Shown here one piece after another: positions 52,532 through 58,550 of a DNA stretch of 58,550 nt (the stretch's first letter is position 1; the number at the start of each line of letters is the position of its first letter). The notes under the pieces were generated by a model. The model was not told the origin of the DNA, did no database searches, and saw nothing but the letters and a program-made list of their open reading frames with translations. This DNA comes from Bacteroidales bacterium. GTDB lineage: Bacteria > Bacteroidota > Bacteroidia > Bacteroidales > VadinHA17. The DNA is taken from the NCBI GenBank assembly GCA_025454795.1, contig JALONT010000022.1:1-58550 (forward strand). The letters are read 5' to 3'. A program made the translations under genes and the position numbers.

Positions 52532-53743
52532 ATGAAAGTAATTGAGGTCATATCACCAAAGGAAAAGCAGGAATTTCATGATTTTCCTAAACGACTGTAT
52601 AAAGGTGATCCCTTTCGGGTATCTCCTCTTGACTCCTCAATAGAGGATGTTTTCAATCCTTTGGGAAACCATACATTACAGCACGGGGAGGCAATCCGCT
52701 GGATCCTGAAAGACGATACTGACAAGACAATAGGGCGTGTTGCGGCTTTTGTTGACCAAATAAGGTCAGATGCCAATAGTCAACCTACCGGTGGTCTGGG
52801 ATTCTTTGAAGTTATTGAAAACAGGGAGGCTGCCTTTTTCCTCTTTGATACAGCTAAAGCATGGCTCGTTTCAAGGGGAATGGAAGCTATGGATGGTCCG
52901 GTTAATTTCGGAGAGAACTACAATCACTGGGGTCTGCTGGTAGATGGATTCATGCAGCAGGCATTTGGTATGCCATATAATAAAAAGTATTATAAGGATT
53001 TTTTTGAAGAATATGGCTTCAGGAATTATTTTGAGCAATATTCGTATCACAGAAAAGTACGTAACGAAAAAAACGAAATTGACAGATTCCCTGACCGTAT
53101 AATGAAAATTGCCGAGTGGCTGACAAGACGTCCGGGTTACTCTTTCCGTCATTTCGAATTCCGCAACAGCCTGAAATACATAAATGATATATGTGATATT
53201 TATAATACGACATGGACCTACCTTAAGGAGGATTTTACACCCCTTGATCCGACAATCCTCAATGAGTCCCTCCGGAGTGCAAAAATGGCAATAGATGAGG
53301 AACTTATATGGTTTGCGTACTATAATGATAAAGCAATCGGTTTCTTTATCCTGCTTCCTGACATGAACCAGATACTTCGACATTTTAACGGGAAACTTTA
53401 CCCATGGAGCCTGGTCGGATTCCTTTTTTACAAGCTGACACATGAAATGTCCAGGATGAGAGCCATTGTAGGGGGAGTCCTGAGGGCACACCAGAATACC
53501 GGCGTCGAGTCTGCAATATTCTTTAAACTCTACCAGATGTTTGAAAGAAAACCATGGCTGAAAGAACTCGAACTCTCATGGGTTGGAGATTATAACCCAA
53601 AAATGCTGGCAATTTATGAAGCTCTGGGGGCAAAGAGAGCAAAAACACATATTACCTACAGGTACCTTATTAATGATAAGCTGAATTTCGTTCGATATAA
53701 AGACGAGATGGATAAAAAGAACCAGAATAAAGAGGAAAATTAG
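52532..53743 (+). CDS. GNAT-superfamily-like protein (YghO-type)
   Basis: The 403-residue protein has FPKRLYKGDPFRVSPLDSSI near the start, IGRVAAFVDQ and GFFEVIENREAAFFLFDTAK in an acyltransferase-like N-terminal half, and EELIWFAYYNDKAIGFFILL with ELSWVGDYNPKMLAIYEALG in the C-terminal half. The double GNAT-like fold with MDGPVNFGENYNHWGLLVDG resembles the large uncharacterised bacterial family that includes YghO. Acceptor and donor are unknown. Confidence 0.7.
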   Translation: MKVIEVISPKEKQEFHDFPKRLYKGDPFRVSPLDSSIEDVFNPLGNHTLQHGEAIRWILKDDTDKTIGRVAAFVDQIRSDANSQPTGGLGFFEVIENREAAFFLFDTAKAWLVSRGMEAMDGPVNFGENYNHWGLLVDGFMQQAFGMPYNKKYYKDFFEEYGFRNYFEQYSYHRKVRNEKNEIDRFPDRIMKIAEWLTRRPGYSFRHFEFRNSLKYINDICDIYNTTWTYLKEDFTPLDPTILNESLRSAKMAIDEELIWFAYYNDKAIGFFILLPDMNQILRHFNGKLYPWSLVGFLFYKLTHEMSRMRAIVGGVLRAHQNTGVESAIFFKLYQMFERKPWLKELELSWVGDYNPKMLAIYEALGAKRAKTHITYRYLINDKLNFVRYKDEMDKKNQNKEEN

Positions 53744-53771
53744 GATAAGGATTAATAATTTTTCAATTCTC

Positions 53772-53802
53772 TTTGCATATTAAATATTGTTCATTAATTT
53801 TG
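53772..53802 (+). promoter_or_regulatory. Bacteroidota-type promoter of rpmE2
   Basis: TTTG at 53772-53775, a 19-base spacer and TAATTTTG at 53795-53802 match TTTG-N19-TAnnTTTG fully. The predicted transcript starts near 53809, about 48 bases before the ATG at 53857. Confidence 0.8.
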
Positions 53803-53856
53803 CAGTCCCAAAACAGAGGCATTTTAAAGAATAAGAAAATATTAAAACAAACAGCG

Positions 53857-54120
53857 ATGAAAAAGGGAATACATCCGGAAAATTACAGATTGGTAGTATT
53901 TCAGGATATGTCGAATGGTACTTCTTTCATAAGCAAGTCGACTGCTCCTTCAAAAGAAAACATAAAGTGGGAGGACGGCAAGGAATATCCTCTTATCAAG
54001 CTTGAAATATCGAATACATCCCATCCTTTCTATACAGGCAAAATGAAGCTGGTTGATACGGCAGGTCGGGTTGATAAATTCATGAACCGTTACAAAGACC
54101 ACCCAGCGAAAAAGAAATAA
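53857..54120 (+). CDS. rpmE2: Ribosomal protein L31, type B
   Basis: The protein has 87 residues from the ATG at 53857 ([18 protein letters not shown]). It has [24 protein letters not shown], the conserved SHPFYTG region, and a basic tail. It lacks the zinc-binding cysteines of the type-A form, so it is the zinc-independent paralogue, which in many bacteria is the main or zinc-starvation form. An upstream open frame from 53773 covers the promoter and is not real. Confidence 0.95.
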   Translation: MKKGIHPENYRLVVFQDMSNGTSFISKSTAPSKENIKWEDGKEYPLIKLEISNTSHPFYTGKMKLVDTAGRVDKFMNRYKDHPAKKK

Positions 54121-54142
54121 GGACTTGTATCAGGAATTATGA

Positions 54143-54167
54143 GGGGCTTTTTAAAGCCCCTTTTTTT
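54143..54167 (+). terminator. Intrinsic terminator of rpmE2
   Basis: GGGGCTTT-TT-AAAGCCCC followed by seven T, about 20 bases after the stop codon. Confidence 0.92.
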
Positions 54168-54437
54168 GTTCGAGTCCCGTCCACTCATTGCTTTTTATTT
54201 CATGTACTCACCCCCTTCTTTTCCCCCTCTCTCCGCCAGCCGGCGGAAAGAGGGGGGGTGAGTACGTGTGACCAATTATGCAGAGAGGGTTGTAGGGATA
54301 AGGTCGGGTTTAGTTTTAGACGGGGTAGTCACCTAATCATTTATTATTGGCACGATCATTGTATTACCCGGAACCGCATAACTTGTAAAAATATTCTGTA
54401 CTTTTGACACTCACTGGGAGGCTTTAGGAAAGAACCA
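54168..54437. other. Intergenic region with a large inverted repeat before lon
   Basis: Downstream of the rpmE2 terminator, 54204-54265 forms a long hairpin. GTACTCACCCCC at the left pairs with GGGGGTGAGTAC at the right, with an inner TCCGCC/GGCGGA stem. It belongs to the same C/G-run class as the repeats at 39.2 and 41.6 kb. A TACTTTTG at 54399-54406 is a possible -7 box for lon; no -33 element is found. Confidence 0.65.
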
Positions 54438-56900
54438 ATGGAGAGGAAATTCAGGAAAACGACGAACGAAATATTGATTCCGGATATGCTTGACGGTGAT
54501 GGTGATATAATCCCCATTATTGCTGATGGCGATGACGGTGATCTCGAGAATGTTGAAGTACCTGAAACTATACCCGTACTCTCTCTCAGGAATACTGTCC
54601 TTTTTCCCGGTGTGGTCCTCCCGATCTCTATTGGGCGCCCGCGTTCAATTCAGCTCATTAAGGATGCTTACAGAACCGATAAGATTGTTGGCACAGTAGC
54701 CCAGAAGGACCCTGAAATAGAGAATCCGGGTTTTAACGATCTTCATTCTGTCGGAACGATAGGTCAGATAGTGAAGCTTCTTGAAATGCCTGACGGATCA
54801 ACTACGGCAATTATTCAGGGTCGCAAAAGAATGGTTCTGAGCGAACTGGTTTCAGATGATCCCTATTTCATGGCAAAGGTCAAACCAATGCCTGAAAGGA
54901 AACCGGACGCAATGAGCAAGGACTTTGATACAATTGTCGGCTCACTGAAGGACCTCTCTTTGAAGATCATCAAAATTAATCCTAACATAAGCCCTGAGGC
55001 TTCGTTTGCAATAAAAAATATAGAAAACAATACTTACCTTATAAATTTCATCTGCTCCAATACCGACATAAAGGTTCAGGATAAACAAAAACTACTGGAG
55101 ATTAATAGTATACGCGACAGGGGCTTTATGCTGCTTGAATTTCTCGTTCAGGAGATTCAGGTTCTGGAGCTGAAAAATGAGCTCCAGTCAAAGGTAAAAA
55201 GTGATCTCGACCAGCAGCAGAGGGAATTCCTGCTGCATCAGCAGATGAAAACAATCCAGAATGAACTCGGAGGCAATCCTGCAGAGAAAGAGATTGAAGA
55301 GTACATGATTAAAGCTGAAGCAAAAAAATGGACTGAGGATGTCAGGAAAGTATTTGACAAGGAGCTCGACAAGTTGCACCGGCTGAACCCGGCAGCTGCC
55401 GAATATTCTGTACAGGTAAACTATATCCAGACCCTTCTGGATCTTCCCTGGGGAGATTATACTCAGGATAATCTCGATCTTGCCAATGCACGCCAGGTAC
55501 TTGATTCTGATCACTTTGGGCTCGATGATGTCAAGGAGAGGATACTGGAGCACCTTGCTGTTCTTAAACTGAAAGGAGATCTTAAATCTCCCATCCTTTG
55601 CCTCTACGGCCCTCCCGGTGTCGGTAAAACCTCCCTGGGCAGATCAGTAGCCAAAGCGCTTGGAAGAAAATATGTCAGAATGTCACTGGGCGGTCTGCAT
55701 GATGAGTCAGAGATCCGCGGACACAGAAAAACATATATCGGTGCAATGCCCGGGCGAATTGTCCAGAATCTCAAAAGAGCCGGCTCCTCAAACCCGGTAT
55801 TCATCCTTGATGAGGTTGATAAAGTGGGACAGGATTTCAGAGGAGATCCATCTTCTGCACTCCTTGAAGTTCTTGATCCTGAGCAGAACAGCACTTTTTT
55901 CGATAACTTCATTGAAATGGAGTACGACCTTTCAAAAGTCCTTTTTATTGCAACTGCCAATACTTTGTCGACAATAAATCCGGCACTTCGTGACAGGATG
56001 GAAATGATCGAAATAACAGGTTATCTTGTTGAGGAGAAACTTGAAATAGCGAAACGTCATTTGTTGCCAAAACAACTTGAAAACCACGGTGTTAAACCAA
56101 ATCAGCTTACAATAAGCAATCCTGTAATGGAACGTCTTATCGAAAAGTATACCAGGGAATCTGGAGTAAGAGAACTTGATAAACGTCTCGCCAAAATTGT
56201 TAGGGTAACAGCAAAAAATATTGCATCTGAGACCATGTATAATCCTTCACTTTCCGACAAGGTACTGGGAGAGATGCTGGGTCCGCCAAAATATAACCGC
56301 GATATTTATACTGGTAATGATCAGGCTGGTGTGGTTACTGGTCTGGCCTGGACGGCATCCGGCGGTGAAATCCTGTTTGTTGAAACAAGTCTCAGCAAAG
56401 GCACCGGGAAACTGACCCTTACGGGTAATCTGGGCGAGGTGATGAAAGAATCGGCGATCATCGCCCTGGAATACCTGAAATCAAATGCTGAACTTCTCAA
56501 TCTCCCGGATAATTTTTGTGATAAGTGGAACATACACATACATGTACCCGAAGGCGCTATTCCGAAAGACGGACCTTCGGCAGGAGTAACCATGGCAACA
56601 TCAATAGCATCGGCATTTACTCAACGGAAGGTTAAAAAGTTCATGGCCATGACGGGTGAGATAACACTCAGGGGCAAGGTGTTGCCTGTAGGAGGGATCA
56701 AGGAGAAAATACTGGCTGCGAAAAGGGCAAATATCAGGGAAATAATATTATCGGAGGAGAACCGCAAGGATGTGGAGAATATAAAAGATATTTATATCAG
56801 AGGACTTAAATTCAATTATGTTGTTTCAATAATGAGTGTCCTTGAGCTTGCACTGCTCAAACAGAAAGTCACCAATCCCAAAAAAATATCGTTTGAATAA
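54438..56900 (+). CDS. lon: ATP-dependent Lon protease
   Basis: The 820-residue protein has the N-terminal LON substrate-recognition domain (about 40-250, VPVLSLRNTVLFPGVVLPI), a coiled-coil linker, and an AAA+ domain with Walker A GPPGVGKTSLG, Walker B VFILDEVDK and sensor ALRDRMEMIEI. The protease domain has the catalytic Ser in PKDGPSAGVTMATS and Lys in GGIKEKILAAKRA. Length and layout are those of normal Lon. It degrades misfolded and regulatory proteins. Confidence 0.97.
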   Translation: MERKFRKTTNEILIPDMLDGDGDIIPIIADGDDGDLENVEVPETIPVLSLRNTVLFPGVVLPISIGRPRSIQLIKDAYRTDKIVGTVAQKDPEIENPGFNDLHSVGTIGQIVKLLEMPDGSTTAIIQGRKRMVLSELVSDDPYFMAKVKPMPERKPDAMSKDFDTIVGSLKDLSLKIIKINPNISPEASFAIKNIENNTYLINFICSNTDIKVQDKQKLLEINSIRDRGFMLLEFLVQEIQVLELKNELQSKVKSDLDQQQREFLLHQQMKTIQNELGGNPAEKEIEEYMIKAEAKKWTEDVRKVFDKELDKLHRLNPAAAEYSVQVNYIQTLLDLPWGDYTQDNLDLANARQVLDSDHFGLDDVKERILEHLAVLKLKGDLKSPILCLYGPPGVGKTSLGRSVAKALGRKYVRMSLGGLHDESEIRGHRKTYIGAMPGRIVQNLKRAGSSNPVFILDEVDKVGQDFRGDPSSALLEVLDPEQNSTFFDNFIEMEYDLSKVLFIATANTLSTINPALRDRMEMIEITGYLVEEKLEIAKRHLLPKQLENHGVKPNQLTISNPVMERLIEKYTRESGVRELDKRLAKIVRVTAKNIASETMYNPSLSDKVLGEMLGPPKYNRDIYTGNDQAGVVTGLAWTASGGEILFVETSLSKGTGKLTLTGNLGEVMKESAIIALEYLKSNAELLNLPDNFCDKWNIHIHVPEGAIPKDGPSAGVTMATSIASAFTQRKVKKFMAMTGEITLRGKVLPVGGIKEKILAAKRANIREIILSEENRKDVENIKDIYIRGLKFNYVVSIMSVLELALLKQKVTNPKKISFE

Positions 56901-57016
56901 AAAAATTACTTTTACCAGGTAAACAACCAATATAATTAGGACAAACTTTTAAGCCGGTACTTATCGATAAATCAGGATTTGATATTTTCCAGGTAATGAA
57001 TTGACTTACTTTATAT

Positions 57017-58120
57017 CTATCTTATAACATAAAATTTTACTGTTTGAATGATATAACCGGCTGATATTCTGACAAAGTAGATACCGTTCTTTAAATCTGA
57101 GATATCAAATATCTGTCTGTTCAGACCTGTTTGCGGAGGCTCACTAATCGGAAGTGTTTTTACCTTCCCACCTAAAGTGCTAAATATATCTATCTGTATA
57201 TCTGATCTTTCATGCAGGTTGTATTCTATCGTTGCTCTGCCTGATGCAGGATTTGGATAAATAATAAGTCCGTCCAGTGCATCCATACCATTATCATAAA
57301 CTGCTGTACTTGCTCCCTCCGTAATTGAAAAACCTGCGAAACGTACTGCTTCATCGCGAAGGTCAGCCGGATTGTTTAAACTCCGGTAAATTCCCCATTT
57401 TGGCCTTATGAAAGTATTATCAGAGCGGATTGTCATCAGGTCATTATTCGTATAGGAAAGAATTATTGTACCGTCACTCACTTTCTTAATAGTGATCGAA
57501 TAAGTTCCGTGAAGAGTGTCGATTTTAAGCTTTTCTTCTGCCTCAACCCAGTTCCCTTCAAACAGAGAGAGATTGACGATAGCCACCTTTGTCTGGTCAT
57601 TATGAATAAGCTCCATTTTATTTACAGATCCTTTCCTTGGTGTTAAGGTGAAGATTGGATCACTATCATTCCCGCCAACAGCTTTCACCTGATGTATATG
57701 GGTAAAATAGTTTGATGGTTTGAATCCGGCCGGTAGACGGAACTTCCATTTATATGTAACTGTTTCTCCTGATATGCCAATCAGGTTTTCAGGAGACTTA
57801 TCATATGTTTTGATCTCCATTCTTTGCCTGTCGAAATTAATACAGCGGTCGTTGTCGGGCACAACATGAATATAAAACTCGAAAACATACTGATTTAATT
57901 CTGTATCCCACACTTCAACAATATGCCGGCCAAATTCAGGATGGACGCATTCAGGGTTCTCCACGACATTGTATCCGGGGGCAAGGATGCTGTTTATCAA
58001 TTCATAGGTATCCCCTGGACCGTTTGCTTCGAGTATTACCTGTGAAAAAGAAAGATGAGTGATCCCGAAAAACAGTAGTACAAGAAGAACTATTTTAATC
58101 GTATTGGCAGTTTTTTTCAT
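57017..58120 (-). CDS. T9SS-secreted protein with heparin-lyase-like jelly-roll domain
   Basis: The 367-residue protein has a signal peptide (IVLLVLLFFGITHLSFSQ). A beta-jelly-roll domain at about 60-265 has RQRMEIKTYDKSPENLIG, YKWKFRLPAGFKPSNYFTHI and RPKWGIYRSLNN, resembling heparin-lyase-I/PL20-type polysaccharide lyases. A type-A T9SS sorting domain follows at about 285-367, with LIIYPNPASGRATIEYNL and LKNGIYFVRI near the C-terminus. It is probably secreted by T9SS and acts on, or binds, polysaccharide; catalytic residues are not verified. Confidence 0.8.
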   Translation of the reverse strand: MKKTANTIKIVLLVLLFFGITHLSFSQVILEANGPGDTYELINSILAPGYNVVENPECVHPEFGRHIVEVWDTELNQYVFEFYIHVVPDNDRCINFDRQRMEIKTYDKSPENLIGISGETVTYKWKFRLPAGFKPSNYFTHIHQVKAVGGNDSDPIFTLTPRKGSVNKMELIHNDQTKVAIVNLSLFEGNWVEAEEKLKIDTLHGTYSITIKKVSDGTIILSYTNNDLMTIRSDNTFIRPKWGIYRSLNNPADLRDEAVRFAGFSITEGASTAVYDNGMDALDGLIIYPNPASGRATIEYNLHERSDIQIDIFSTLGGKVKTLPISEPPQTGLNRQIFDISDLKNGIYFVRISAGYIIQTVKFYVIR

Positions 58121-58252
58121 CTGTTAAAATTAAATCTTCTGCACAACCGGGACAAAGTTTTTGCATTATGCTCAGGAAAAGAAGAGTCTCCAGTCAAGTC
58201 AGGCAGTGCACCTGTCCTGCTTTGACCGGAGGCTGGGGTGATTTCAGATTGA

Positions 58253-58438
58253 CTATTTATTATCTTTTACTACCAGTTTTAGAGTTTTTGTTGTCGTTCC
58301 CATAGTAAGTCGTGCAAAATAGATCCCGGGTTTTAAGCCGGAAATATCAAAAGATCTGGAATAACTTACTCCTGAAAATCCCTTTTTGGCAGGAAACAAG
58401 TCCGGATGATTGTACCAATGGATTTGATACAGGTATAA
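58253..58438 (-). pseudogene. Orphan T9SS type-A sorting-domain fragment
   Basis: On the minus strand a frame closed by an in-frame stop at 58439-58441 reads LYQIHWYNHPDLFPAKKGFS, then SRSFDISGLKPGIYFARLTM and TTTKTLKLVVKDNK before its stop at 58253-58255. The second half is the C-terminal end of a T9SS sorting domain. No start codon, signal peptide or cargo domain precedes it. It looks like the remnant of a deleted secreted-protein gene upstream of the intact T9SS gene. The last 110 bases of the window hold nothing else I can assign. Confidence 0.7.
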
Positions 58439-58550
58439 TCATGACTAAAATATTAATTTAACGTGAGTTCGATATAAATTTAAAAAGATAAACCCATTGA
58501 TTGATCGATTATTTCAAGGTTAAGAGATGGTTTTTTGGGGAGATATGAAT

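Noticed and set aside
53773-53856. N-terminal extension of ribosomal protein L31
   Set aside because: It covers the promoter and is absent from L31 proteins; the ATG at 53857 matches the family start.

Overview
The window looks like a chromosomal segment from a Bacteroidota (Bacteroidetes) bacterium. The main evidence is PorQ of the type IX secretion system (T9SS), two T9SS C-terminal sorting domains (one an orphan remnant), a porQ-cmk-ispH cluster, many outer-membrane beta-barrels and lipoproteins, weak or absent Shine-Dalgarno sites before most genes, and several promoters of the form TTTG-N19-TAnnTTTG. An ETF/acyl-CoA dehydrogenase cluster, a c-type cytochrome locus and CcsBA indicate a respiring organism, probably menaquinone-based. 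I saw no prophage, insertion sequence, integrase or CRISPR array.

Layout. 1-2.7 kb (minus): the start of a YyaL-type thioredoxin-fold protein cut by the window edge, a MerR/B12-binding regulator with CarH-type cobalamin motifs, and a three-domain fasciclin lipoprotein. 3.0-4.3 kb: a ferrochelatase-like gene broken by a frameshift. 4.4-12.6 kb (plus): a tight seven-gene operon with a PEP-synthase-like phosphotransferase, a divergent PlsY-like membrane protein, a beta-barrel, a LolCDE/MacB-type ABC transporter and a LolA-like carrier. This is the best candidate here for an undescribed system, probably making or moving an envelope lipid. 12.6-19.3 kb: a secreted hydrolase, a MarR regulator and a divergent DevBCA/TolC-type efflux operon ending in a SOUL protein. 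19.4-27.0 kb: barrels, tandem peroxiredoxins, an SDR plus carotenoid-isomerase-like pair, a decayed alcohol dehydrogenase and a YqeY protein. 27.0-27.7 kb: a gene-free repeat region.

28.2-31.4 kb: a NEW3-protein/ABC-2 operon with unusually strong Shine-Dalgarno sites. 31.4-37.1 kb (minus): a cation diffusion facilitator, a DUF362 ferredoxin-like protein, ispH-cmk-porQ and an EamA transporter. 37.4-43.5 kb (plus): etfB, etfA, a split EtfD-like membrane iron-sulfur oxidoreductase and an acyl-CoA dehydrogenase, which together form a route from fatty-acid oxidation into the quinone pool. 43.7-50.5 kb: a cytochrome locus (mono-heme protein, DUF5777-like barrel, seven-heme cytochrome, cytochrome b, small cytochrome c) followed by the fused cytochrome c maturation protein CcsBA. 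50.5-58.5 kb: a GC-rich repeat block, tRNA-His, a flippase, a GNAT-like protein, ribosomal protein L31 type B, Lon protease, a T9SS-secreted jelly-roll protein and an orphan T9SS sorting-domain fragment.

Family calls come from reading motifs by eye without database searches, so distant assignments (ferrochelatase-like, PlsY-like, DUF5777-like) are family-level only.
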